Shown piece after piece: positions 55,302 through 64,000 of a stretch of DNA of 64,000 nt. Position numbers and translations under genes: made by a program. The DNA comes from Eunapius fragilis (taxonomy: Eukaryota; Porifera; Demospongiae; Spongillida; Spongillidae), in NCBI GenBank assembly GCA_963681505.1, contig OY811982.1, forward strand, positions 8,068,272 to 8,132,271. The letters run 5' to 3'. The notes beneath the pieces are model-generated. The model was not told the origin of the DNA and did not search any database. It saw nothing but the letters and a program-made list of their open reading frames with translations. Within the stretch, counting starts at the first letter, position 1, and every line of letters begins with the position of its first letter.

Positions 55302-55641
55302 CTGGAGTGGGTACAATAGTTCAGTCAACATGGTGGGTATAATGTGCACATGTACATGTAGTATATGGCTATGCAAAAACAGGAAATATTGCAGGTGATT
55401 GAGATAACAGCACATAAGGGGATAGGAGAGGAGTGGAGATGGAGCAAAGGGGAAGAGGAAGAGGGGAGGGGTATGAAAAGGAGAGGGAGGGGGATGAGGA
55501 GGGGAATAGCACAATCGACGGGGGTAGGGAGGCTACAGTTGAAGAAATGTAAACAAAAACCTTCTGCAGCAACCTTTCAGGTGCCCTTCCATACCTCCTT
55601 GCTATATAGGAGAGGTGACCTACCCTACTGCAACTACTAAC

Positions 55642-55743
55642 CGGATTTTTAATATTCATATCAATACCAGGAGTGGAAAGGAGATGTTCCACACAAGTAG
55701 TACGACCCTCCATTGCAGCAAGGTGTAACGGAGTATAACCACC
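55642..55743 (-). CDS. Ankyrin repeat exon C7
   Basis: A 102-base phase-0 exon: GGYTPLHLAAMEGRTTCVEH...GIDMNIKNP. The donor is GTTAGTAG instead of GTGAGTTG. It is only 340 bases from exon C8, the shortest spacing in the cluster, because the intronic GACAAGAAATGTGC block is missing. Confidence 0.8.
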
Positions 55744-56147
55744 CTGGAGTAGGTACAATAGCTCAGTCAACATGGTGGGTACAATGTACACATGTACATT
55801 AGTATATGGCTATGTGAACAGGAAAGATAGCAGGTGATGGGGACAACAGTGGGTGGGGGGATGGAGAGGAGTGGGGAGGAGGGAGAGTTGAGGCTGAAGA
55901 GGAGGAGGGAGGGCAAGAAGGAAGTGGAGGGAGCGATGGAAGGAGGAGGGGGGGGGAATAGGTAGGAGGAGGGGAATGACAGAACCAAGGAAGGAGGTGG
56001 TGGTCACAGTGTTTCTTTAATGCTAAAAAATCTTTGCAACAACATTTCAGGTGCTCTTCCCTTCCTTGTGAGAGACAAGAAATGTGTAACAACGGATCAT
56101 AAAGGTCCATCAATGTCAGTTATCATTTATATTGATCACCAACACAC

Positions 56148-56249
56148 CCTGCCTTTAATGTTCACATCAATACCAGGAGTGGAAAGGAGACGTTCCACAC
56201 AAGTAGTATGACCTCCCCTTGCAGCAAGGTGTAATGGAGTATCACCATT
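56148..56249 (-). CDS. Ankyrin repeat exon C6
   Basis: A 102-base phase-0 exon: NGDTPLHLAARGGHTTCVER...GIDVNIKGR. Donor GTGTGTTG, a weaker variant of the usual donor. Confidence 0.8.
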
Positions 56250-56734
56250 CTGGAGTGGGTACAATAGTTCAGTCAACATGGTGGGTACAATGTACACATG
56301 TACATGTAGTATATGGCTATGTAAACAGGAAATATTGACGTGCATAACAGCAGTTGGGTGATGGTAGAGGAAGAGGATTAGGAGGAGGAGAAGGGGAGGA
56401 GGAAGGCTACAGAGAAGGATAAGGATTGGGGAGGGGAGGCCAAGGTAGAAGGAGGAGAGATGCAAGGGGCAGGAGTACCCTATGCACCAGTAATCCCTAA
56501 CCTATGTCCAAATAAAACATTCTCACCTGGTATGACCAGTACTCTAATCAATGCCCACTACACACCAGTTGTCAATTTACAATCACCAACTGTCAATGTT
56601 CACATCAATTTTATTATTAGACATTACATCATATATAACTTTAATTGCCATCATGTGTGTGACAAGAAATGTGCAAAAATGGATCATGAAGGTCCATCAA
56701 TGTCAGTTATCATTTATACTGATCACCAACTCAC

Positions 56735-56836
56735 CAAGCCTTTAATGTTTACATCAATACCAGGAGTGGAAAGGAGATGTTCCACACAAGTAGTATGACT
56801 TCCCCTTAGAGCAAGGTGTAATGGAGTATAACGATC
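56735..56836 (-). CDS. Ankyrin repeat exon C5
   Basis: A 102-base phase-0 exon: DRYTPLHLALRGSHTTCVEH...GIDVNIKGL. Standard splice borders. It shares the Leu-Arg (ALR) variant with exon A3 in the other cluster, pointing to exchange between the clusters. Confidence 0.82.
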
Positions 56837-57367
56837 CTGGAGTGGGTACAATAATTCAGCCAACATGGTGGGTACAATGTACACATGTACATGTAGTATA
56901 TGGCTATGTACACAGGAAAGGTCATTGAAATATTGCAGGTGATGGGGATAACAGCAGGTCCGGGTGGGGGATGGTGGAGGAGGGAGATGGAGCAAAGGGT
57001 GGAGGTGGAAAAGAGGGGAGGGGGTGAAAGGAAGGAGAATGAAGTGGAGGAGGGAGAAAGGGAACGGAGAAGGGTAGGAGGGGGTAGGAGGACAGAATCA
57101 AGGAGACGGGAGAGTCACATGGTTTGTGAACGCATTGAAAAAATAAAAACTTCTACAGCAACCTTTCAGGTGCTCCTCTATTCCACTATACTGGATAGGA
57201 GAGGTGATACCATTTCCTATAACATCCTGCCTCAGTATTCCTATCAAGGCAGGAGTACCCTACAAGCCTGTGTTACATTCCCAACCCCTAGCTGTGGTAA
57301 GTGCTGCTGACCACAAACCAGGTGACCTGTGTACCAAGTGCAGCAGTGTACCAAAGTGCTAAACATG

Positions 57368-57392
57368 GCCAGTGTAATGGAGTATAACCATT
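57368..57392 (-). pseudogene. Truncated ankyrin exon remnant (TPLHW type)
   Basis: NGYTPLHW then the same foreign junction as at 3.83 kb (CATGGCCAGTGTAATGG on the plus strand), followed by the TACACTGCTGCACTTGGTAC block. Probably not spliced. Confidence 0.65.
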
Positions 57393-57863
57393 CTGGAGTG
57401 GGCACAATAGTTCAGTCAACATGGTGGGTACAATGTACACATGTCCATGCAGTATATGGCTATGTAAACAGGAAATATTGATGTGGATAACAGCAGGTGG
57501 GCGATGGTACAGGAAGAGGTGTAGGAGGAGGAGGGCTACGGAGAAGGATAAGGAGTGGGGAGGAGAGGCCAAGGTAGAGGGAGGAGGGATGCAAGGGGCA
57601 GGAGTACCCTATGTGCCAGTAATCCCTAAACAAAGTCCAAATAAAACATTCTCACCTGGTATGACCAGTACTCTAATCAATGCCCACTACACACCAGTTG
57701 TCAAATTACAATCACCAACTGTCAATGTTCTCATCAATTTTATTATTAGACATTACATCATATATCACTTTAATTACCATCATGTGTGTGACAAGAAATG
57801 TGCAGCAATGGATCATGAAGGTCCATCAATGTCAGTTATCATTTTTTTTGATCACCAACTCAC

Positions 57864-57965
57864 CACATCTTTAACGTTTACATCAATACCAGGAGTGGAA
57901 AGGAGATGTTCCACACAAGTAGTATGACCTTCCATTGCAGCAAGGTGTAATGGAGTATAACCATT
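57864..57965 (-). CDS. Ankyrin repeat exon C4
   Basis: A 102-base phase-0 exon: NGYTPLHLAAMEGHTTCVEH...GIDVNVKDV. The acceptor region differs slightly (ATTGCACTCACTCCAG). The intron upstream contains the gypsy fragment. Confidence 0.8.
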
Positions 57966-58229
57966 CTGGAGTGAGTGCAATAGTTCAGCCAACATGGTGG
58001 GTACAATGCACATGTAGTAAATGGCTATCTGAACAGGACAGGTCATTGAAATAGGAGGGGGAGATAACAGAATTGAGGAGGATAATTATTCCACCGTCTG
58101 GGCTGCTTTGAATAAATTGACAGTTATGGTGTCGCTTAGGAGCGACAGTTTTTGATGAAAGTAGACATCCATGTACTTTGAACGTTTAGCTACGCCCTCA
58201 ATCCCTTATATGGTGATGATATATATATG

Positions 58230-58345
58230 ACTGGGACAACCGCGATATCTAACACGAGCACATAAAAGTGCACTAGTGGTGAACGCATGTGGCTATTATT
58301 GCACATAAATGTGCACTTGGTGGTCAAAGAGCATGCGTGTTATAC
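58230..58345. repeat. Tandem palindrome motif GTGCACATAAATGTGCAC (site 1)
   Basis: Two diverged units of (TTGCACATAAATGTGCACTT)GG(T/C)GGTCAAAGAG type at about 58,256-58,325. The same motif pair occurs at 61,622-61,700, in the same ankyrin gene region. Confidence 0.6.
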
Positions 58346-58448
58346 GTGCAGAGCTATCAGTGAGTGCAAATAGAAACATCTGAAGGGTGCTTATGTTTTA
58401 AAAATACCCAAAAAGTCATACAGTGTAAATGGTTTGTTATTTCTCCAC

Positions 58449-58991
58449 AGACTAGCTGTACCAAAGAACAAGAGCAAGAAGTTCCACAGACCATGGTGGG
58501 GACCATTTAGGGTAACAAAAGTGATCAGCCCGTGAATTTATCGTATCTTTGACTGCTCTAACTCTAGGAAATAATATGTTGTTGATTTCAACAGATTAAA
58601 GCATGCCCCTACTAAGGAGAAACAAGGGTAAATCCCTCAACAAAAGAAACATGACAGCGGTGAGAGCACCCCTGAACATGCACGTCGTGAAGAAGAGGAA
58701 AAAAGGTATGATATAGAGGAATCCAGCGAGAGGGGGGATAAACAAGATAGACAAGAGGTTATGACAGATCCTGAGAGGAATGCAGAACAGCCACAAGATG
58801 GGGATCATTTTATGAATGTATCAGATGGAGAAGAGGCTCATGCAGGGGAGGTGGATCAGGTCAGGGATAGCGATAAATCTAGCGAGCAGATGGAATCAGT
58901 ATTACGAAGGTTGACAAGGAACAGAAGGCTGCCGGACAGATACGGGAACCAATTGAGCATTCCTGACCTGGAATATGACGACGGCATATGA
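58449..58991 (+). pseudogene. Ty3/gypsy-type Pol C-terminal fragment
   Basis: Plus-strand coding remnant: LAVPKNKSKKFHRPWWGPFR with VTKVISP, a stop, IYRIFDC, and VDFNRLKHAPT. This is the conserved end of a gypsy-type integrase (KxxxxFxGPFxV, xxYRV, VHxNRLKP). It continues as an acidic tail ending LTRNRRLPDRYGNQLSIPDL. Several stops break it, and no LTR, reverse transcriptase or envelope gene is seen. It lies in an intron of the ankyrin gene on the opposite strand. Confidence 0.7.
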
Positions 58992-59229
58992 GTGTGTGGA
59001 CAAAAGAGGTAGACTTATCTACAGCTTATTATCAAATCGTAAAACACCATGCCAGCAATTACTCACCCATAATCATTTAATGAATTCACAGTGCCCTTCA
59101 AATTATTATCATGTATAACTCGAATTATCAAAACGATTTCCAGCATCATGTGTGTGACATGAAATGTGCAACAATGGATCATGAAGGTCCATCAATGTCA
59201 GTTATCATTTATATTGATCACCAACTCAC

Positions 59230-59331
59230 CCTGCCTTTAATGTTCACATCAATACCAGGAGGAGAAAGGAGATGTTCCACACAAGTAGTATAACCTCGCC
59301 TTGCAGCAAAGTGTAATGGAGCATCACCATC
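59230..59331 (-). CDS. Ankyrin repeat exon C3
   Basis: A 102-base phase-0 exon: DGDAPLHFAARRGYTTCVEH...SPPGIDVNIKGR. It has Ala for Thr in TPLH and Pro for Thr in the loop; otherwise it is intact with standard splice sites. Confidence 0.8.
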
Positions 59332-59925
59332 CTGGAGTGGGTACAATAGTTCAGCCAACATGGTGGGTACAATGTACACATGTACATGTAGTACATGGCT
59401 ATTTGAACAGGAAACTTAATGGAAATACTGGTGCAGGTAGGCAGATGGGAGAGGAGGAGTACAGAGAAAGGGAAGGAGGGGGAGGAGGAGTAGAGGGGGA
59501 GAAAGAGGGGAAGAGGAGGATATGGGGACAAGGCGGAGAGCTGCAGAGAAAGGATAAGGAGTGGGTAGGGGAGGCCAAGGTAGAGGGAAGGGGAGGAACC
59601 TATATTGACCTACACAATCCACGCTCATGTTAAAGGTTTGTAAAAATTATAATAAGTGCTCATAAACATACATATGAATTCTTTCAGACTGTAGGCATGC
59701 ACTGAGAAGACCGTACAGTTGAACTCCTGTACAGTCTTCTTGTTGCATGTCATAGCCAGCAATGCAAACCACTTTTTTAGTATTTGTCTGAACACAAAAC
59801 TGGAGTTTGTTATTTGTTTGAACCGCAAAACTGCCCTATGAAAATTGTACAAAACTCCTGATTGTATTGTGTTCACTCGTGACCTCCAGGGCCACTGTAG
59901 AATAGAGTTGAAGCAGCAGAGAGGG

Positions 59926-60180
59926 AGGCACAAGAATGGAGGAGGAGGGTAGGAGGAAAAGGAGGAGAGGAGAGGAAGAGGGGATGAGGAGGAGAGGAGG
60001 GGAGGAGGGAGGAGAATGGGAAGAGGGGAGGAGGAAGAGGGAGGAGGGGAGATGGGATAAGGAAGGGAGGAGGAGGGGAGAGGGGATGAGGAAGGGAGGA
60101 GGAGGGGAGGAGAAAGGAAGGAGGAGGTTGGGAGGAGAAGGGAAGGGGGAGGACGAGGAGGGGAAGGAAGAAACAGGGTG
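59926..60180. repeat. 255-base polypurine tract
   Basis: The plus strand is nearly all G and A (GGAGGAGAGGAAGAGGGGAT and variants), with very few T or C. It is the longest of the purine blocks in the ankyrin introns and could form triplex (H-) DNA. Frames through it are composition artefacts. Confidence 0.85.
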
Positions 60181-60497
60181 ATCACAGTGTTTCCTCAACA
60201 CATGCAAAAAAATTGCTCCTTTCTGAATAGGAGAGGTAACCTACCCTATAACATTATATCATTTCCTATAACATTATCACTAGGTACGTACTATACTCTA
60301 ATCAATCCCCACTCAACACCAGCTACCACATTAAAATCACAAACCCACTGTTTCTTTCATTTACAAAGCCTATTAGGCATCACATGATACATAACACTTG
60401 GATTTCCAGCATCATGTGTGTGCGACAAGAAATGTGCAACAATGGATCATGAAGGTCCATCAATGTCAGTTATCATTTATATTGATCACCAACTCAC

Positions 60498-60599
60498 CTT
60501 GTCTTTAATGTTCACATCAATACCAGGAGTGGAAAGGAGACGTTCCACACAAGTAATATGACCTCCACTTGCAGCAAGGTGTAATGGAGTATAACCATC
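60498..60599 (-). CDS. Ankyrin repeat exon C2
   Basis: A 102-base phase-0 exon: DGYTPLHLAASGGHITCVER...GIDVNIKDK. Near-identical at its 3' end to A2 (4,926-5,026), where one T is lost. It gives the intact reference for that frameshift. Confidence 0.82.
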
Positions 60600-61120
60600 C
60601 TGGAGTGTGTACAATAGTTCAGTCAACATGGTGGGTACAATGTACACATGTACATGTAGTATATGGCTGTGTAAACAGTAAAGGTCATTGAAATATTGCA
60701 GGTGATGGGGATAACAGCAGGTGGGGATGGGAGAGGAGGGAGATGTAGCAAAGGGGAGGAGGAGAAGAGGGGAGAGGAAGATAGGAAGGGGAATGAAGTG
60801 GAGGAGAGAGAAAGGGAACGAGGAGGAGTAGGAGGGGTAGGAGGACAGAATCAAGGGGACGGGAGGGTCACATGTTTTGTGAACGCATTGAAAAAATAAA
60901 AACTTCTGCAGGAACCTTTCAGATGCTCCTCTATTTCACTTTACTGGATAGGAAAGGTGATATCATTTCCTATAACATCCTGCCTCAGTATTCCTAACAA
61001 GGTAGAAGTACCCTACAAGCCTGTGTTACATTCCCAACCCCTAGCTGTGGTGAGTGCTGCTGACCACAAACCAGGTGACATGTGTACCAAGTGCAGCAGT
61101 GTACCAATGTGCTAAACATG

Positions 61121-61145
61121 GCCAGTGTAATGGAGTATACCCATT
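61121..61145 (-). pseudogene. Truncated ankyrin exon remnant (TPLHW type)
   Basis: Same broken exon and junction as at 3.83, 57.37 and 62.33 kb. Confidence 0.65.
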
Positions 61146-61269
61146 CTGGAGTGGGTACAATAGTTCAGTCAACATGGTGGGTACAATGTACACATGTACA
61201 TGTAGTATATGGCTATGTAAACAGGAAATATTGATGTGGATAACAGCATCTGGGCGATGGTAGAGGAAG

Positions 61270-61620
61270 AAGTGATATAGGCGGAGACAAGTGGACCGGG
61301 CCAAGTGGGCCGGGACTTGAAGCTTTCGTATCGTGTAAACTATAAGACAGAAGACGAAAGCACGTTATATTTATTTCTGGTGTTATTTCTAAGGTCCAGG
61401 TGTTTAAAAAGGCTTCGCTCTCCCCTATTTTAGTAGAACAAGCGGGTACGTATTCAAAGCCGCTAGTAACGATAGAGGCGCCATTAACGTACACCTGCAT
61501 CTGTTAGTTCCCGCTTTTGATTTAGTTAAAAACCAACACTCCAGTCATAGCTCCATGTCCTTAGGGCTTTTTGGTGCACAAAGTGTGTAACCATGCGACA
61601 CTAATTGGTTTTCAAATATG
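61270..61620 (-). other. Unique insert with coding-like minus-strand frame
   Basis: Sequence unlike the surrounding cassettes. After an acceptor-like GGAACTAACAG, a minus-strand frame reads MQVYVNGASIVTSGFEYVPA then ESEAFLNTWTLEITPEINIT. No family is recognised. It replaces part of the intron between two ankyrin cassettes. Confidence 0.35.
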
Positions 61621-61621
61621 T

Positions 61622-61700
61622 GTGCACATAAATGTGCACTTGGCGGTGAACGTGGGGTGCAATAATTGCACATAAATGTGCACTTGGCGGTCAAAGAGTT
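61622..61700. repeat. Tandem palindrome motif GTGCACATAAATGTGCAC (site 2)
   Basis: Two units of GCACATAAATGTGCACTTGG followed by CGGT(G/C)(A/C)A. The second unit runs directly into the truncated 3' end of the ankyrin exon at 61,701. Confidence 0.75.
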
Positions 61701-61793
61701 AACGTTCACATCAATACCAGGAGTAGAAAGGAGATGTTCCACACAAGTAGTATGACCTTTCCATGCAGCATGGTGTAATGGAGTACTACCATC
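61701..61793 (-). pseudogene. Ankyrin repeat exon C1 with lost donor
   Basis: Encodes DGSTPLHHAAWKGHTTCVEH...GIDVNVN, then breaks into the GTGCAC-repeat sequence instead of the usual GTGAGTTG donor. A cryptic donor (GTTAACTC) exists at the junction but is weak. The junction shows that the palindrome motif replaced the exon end. Confidence 0.65.
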
Positions 61794-62324
61794 CTGGAAT
61801 GTGTACAATAGTTCAGTCAACATGGTGGGTACAATGTACACATGTACATGTAGTATATGGCTATGTAAACAGGAGAGGTCATTCAAATATTGCAAGTGAT
61901 GTGGACAACAGCTGGTGGGGGAATGGGAGAGGAGGGAGATGGAGGAAAGAGGAGGAGGAGAAGAGGGGAGGGGGGAAAGGAAGGGGAATTAAGCGAAGGA
62001 GGGAGAAAGGGAATGCGGAGGGGTAGGATGGGTAGGAGGGGTAGGAGGACAGAATCAAAGGGACGGGAGGGTCACATGTTTTGTGAACGCATTGAAAAAA
62101 TAAAAGCTTCTACAGCAATCTTTCAGGTGCTCCTCTATTTCACTTTACTGGATAGGAGAGGTGATATCATTTCCTATAACATCCTGCCTCAGTGTTCCTA
62201 TCAAGGCAGGAGTACCCCACAAGCCTGTGTTACATTCCCAACCCCTAGCTGTGGTGAGTGCTGCTGACCCCAAACCAGGTGACCTATGTACCAAGTGCAG
62301 CAGTGTACCAATGTGCTAAACATG

Positions 62325-62349
62325 GCCAGTGTAATGGAGTATAACCATT
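62325..62349 (-). pseudogene. Truncated ankyrin exon remnant (TPLHW type)
   Basis: Fourth copy of the broken exon. Its flanks (62,200-62,325) are nearly identical to 61,000-61,120 and 57,240-57,370. Confidence 0.65.
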
Positions 62350-62732
62350 CTGGAGTGGGTACAATAGTTCAGTCAACATGGTGGGTACAATGTACACATG
62401 TACATGTAGTATATGGCTATGTAAACAGGAAATATTGATGTGGATAACAGCAGGTGGGTGATGGTAGAGGAAGAGGTGTAGGAGGAGGAGAAGGGGAGGA
62501 GGAGGGCTACGGAGAAGGATAAGAAGTGGGGAGGGGAGGCCAAGGTAGAGGGAGGAGGGATGCAAGGGCAGGAGTACCCTATGTGCCAGTAATCCCTAAC
62601 CTATGTCCAAATAAAACATTCTCACCTGGTATTACCAGTATTCTAATCAATGCCCACTACACACCAGTTGTCAAATTACAATCACCAACCATCAATGTTC
62701 ACATCGATTTTATTATTAGACATTCCATCATA

Positions 62733-63125
62733 TGGGAAAATTTCCGAGAAAAGGGACATAGCGTGTATTATAAAAAAGTATAATAAAAGTGCATTACGTT
62801 TGAAATGCTATAACTTCTGAACGGTTAATGCTATCGTCTTCCTATTTTCGGCACTTTATACTACACCATTTCTCTATGGTAAAATACATTTTGGAATTTA
62901 GAAAATGCTCCATGCCAGCGTTGCGATGTCCGATACCCCTTGGGGTTCAAACTCCCCATATCTTTCGGCAGGAAATCTGAATTCATTTCAAAATTGATTT
63001 ATACATAGAGGGATCCTGTGCCTATCGATTTGTCCTGTTCGTTAATGTTTACATTATCCGTTATAAAGATATTGCTTTGCAAAGTAGGAACATATTTCCC
63101 GCTCGATTCGGCCATTCTATGGCCA
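62733..63125. repeat. Diverged single end of the giant-repeat family
   Basis: Starts ATATGGGAAAATTTCCGAGA. It follows the left-arm order of 27.4-27.8 kb (GTCCGATACCCCTTGGGGTT, CATATCTTTCGGCAGGA, CCTATCGATTTGTCCTGTTC) and ends near CCGCTCGATTCGGCC. The short intact blocks are the most conserved part of the family. Confidence 0.75.
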
Positions 63126-63470
63126 GAGACAGAATGAATATTAAACTCTTCCTGTTGATAACCTATTACCACGCCTACAAGACCCTATTGCGCGATGGCG
63201 TTGCACATCGATCGTTGATTTGCTGTACACAGTGAGTGTACAGCATACGGTAAGTTAAGATTGTCAACGTTCTTCGATGTAGGCACAGATAAGGCAGCAT
63301 GGCGCCGTATAACACGAGTGGAGACGAGCCGACTCGTTAATTTGGTTGCAACGGTTAGGCCGGTACGATAACGACGATATTCAGGTCGAGGACGAGGATG
63401 GCGTGCATGGTTGAGAGCGGTGATGCTGATGATGATGGTAATGATGGCAAGTTTGATGGTTATGATTGAC
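63126..63470. other. No recognisable gene
   Basis: GAT-rich low-complexity sequence toward 63,410-63,470. A minus-strand frame through 63,185-63,535 shows no domain. Confidence 0.4.
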
Positions 63471-63471
63471 A

Positions 63472-63639
63472 CAGGGCCGTAGCCACGATAAATAAACCGG
63501 TCCGGCAATTGGTGGGAGCGAGGGTGGGAGACCATGAGGGATTTAATAAATTATAGTAATATCTTAATAATTGGAAGTTGGCTAGGCTAAAACCGGTCCG
63601 GCCATGGCCGGACTGGCCGGACTGGAGGCTACGGCCCTG
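63472..63639. mobile_element. 168-bp hAT-type MITE
   Basis: Ends CAGGGCCGTAGCC and GGCTACGGCCCTG, with inner ACCGGTCCGGC motifs on both sides. Terminal style matches the hAT-type elements at 21.78 and 32.08 kb. No clean 8-bp duplication is visible. Confidence 0.75.
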
Positions 63640-64000
63640 CGACAACAACGATGTTGACAATAAATATGATGACGGCGAGTCCAAGGTGTAAGTGATGGTG
63701 GTGATGAAGGTGTTAATTGTAATAGAAGTAATGATAATGATGATGATGATGATGATGATGGTAGTGGTTGTGGTGGCCCAGGTGTGCGTTAAAACTAGAA
63801 AAACCCGTCCAGCTGAATGTCTACCTCACTAGAGAAGGTTACTGCAAAACAGCTGCTCAATGAAGTACGGTGATATGCTCACATTATAGATTGGCCAAGA
63901 AAACCAGAATGGTGCTGAGACAAGAGCATAGGTCCTCACCTTGGTTTACAGGCCTTGTGAACTTTTGTGCACACATGCATTGTTACTAGTACACCATTGT
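63640..64000. other. No recognisable gene; GAT microsatellite
   Basis: A (GAT)n tract at about 63,737-63,760, then AT-rich sequence to the window edge. Confidence 0.5.

Noticed and set aside
58449-58991. Complete gypsy retrotransposon or retrovirus
   Set aside because: Only the integrase end and tail are present, with stops; no LTR, gag, reverse transcriptase or envelope could be found.

Overview
The window is eukaryotic and almost certainly from an early-branching metazoan, most likely a sponge. This is inferred from gene content, not measured. Genes are split into short exons by introns as small as about 57 bases. There is a p53-binding ASPP-type SH3 exon (a metazoan-specific family), an ankyrin/Roc-COR/Death-domain signalling gene, and dense DNA transposons (CACTA/EnSpm, hAT, many MITEs), with few retroelement scraps. 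Poly-C/poly-G runs, microsatellites and minisatellites are frequent.

Layout. 1-1.5 kb: dispersed repeats and a C-rich element with an internal minisatellite. 1.66-5.6 kb (minus): terminal exon plus ankyrin exons of ankyrin gene A. 5.7-12.3 kb: repeats, two fragments of one retroelement-type protein, a 1.3-kb minisatellite and an exact 120-bp palindrome. 13.2-13.7 kb (minus): last three exons of a prolyl-tRNA synthetase (EPRS/PARS), one intron of which is mostly (GT)37. 14.6-14.9 kb (plus): last exon of an ASPP-like gene. 16-17.5 kb: a small element with palindromic ends and a decayed two-domain gene with a TATA box. 19.7-20 kb: a decayed Death-domain exon. 21.8-22.35 kb: an internally deleted hAT element. 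24.4-26.9 kb (minus): Roc-COR exon, a small linker exon and an intact Death-domain exon. 27.4-35.5 kb: a giant nested inverted repeat. 37,320-45,285: a complete CACTA/EnSpm element with a 3-bp target duplication, subterminal repeats, a multi-exon transposase on the minus strand and a divergent BEN-domain gene on the plus strand. 45.7-46.9 kb: minisatellites. 47.6-49.8 kb: a decayed hAT transposase gene preceded by a chromodomain. 50.5-52.5 kb: a 2-kb palindrome with a hAT-type MITE in its loop. 54.4-62.4 kb (minus): a P-loop exon preceded by many tandem ankyrin exons, with a Ty3/gypsy scrap in one intron.

How the parts fit. The P-loop exon at 54.4 kb and the Roc-COR exon at 26.9 kb join in phase and complete each other's G-protein motifs. 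The Roc-COR, linker and Death exons also join in phase. The simplest reading is one minus-strand gene, ankyrin repeats - Roc - COR - Death (the DAPK1 order without the kinase), whose ankyrin half was amplified by tandem exon duplication. One intron of about 27.4 kb would hold the giant palindrome, the CACTA element, the hAT element and the 2-kb palindrome. The most novel candidates are the CACTA element carrying a BEN protein, the chromodomain-hAT gene, and this expanding ankyrin-exon cassette. All gene models are read by eye from splice signals and phase.
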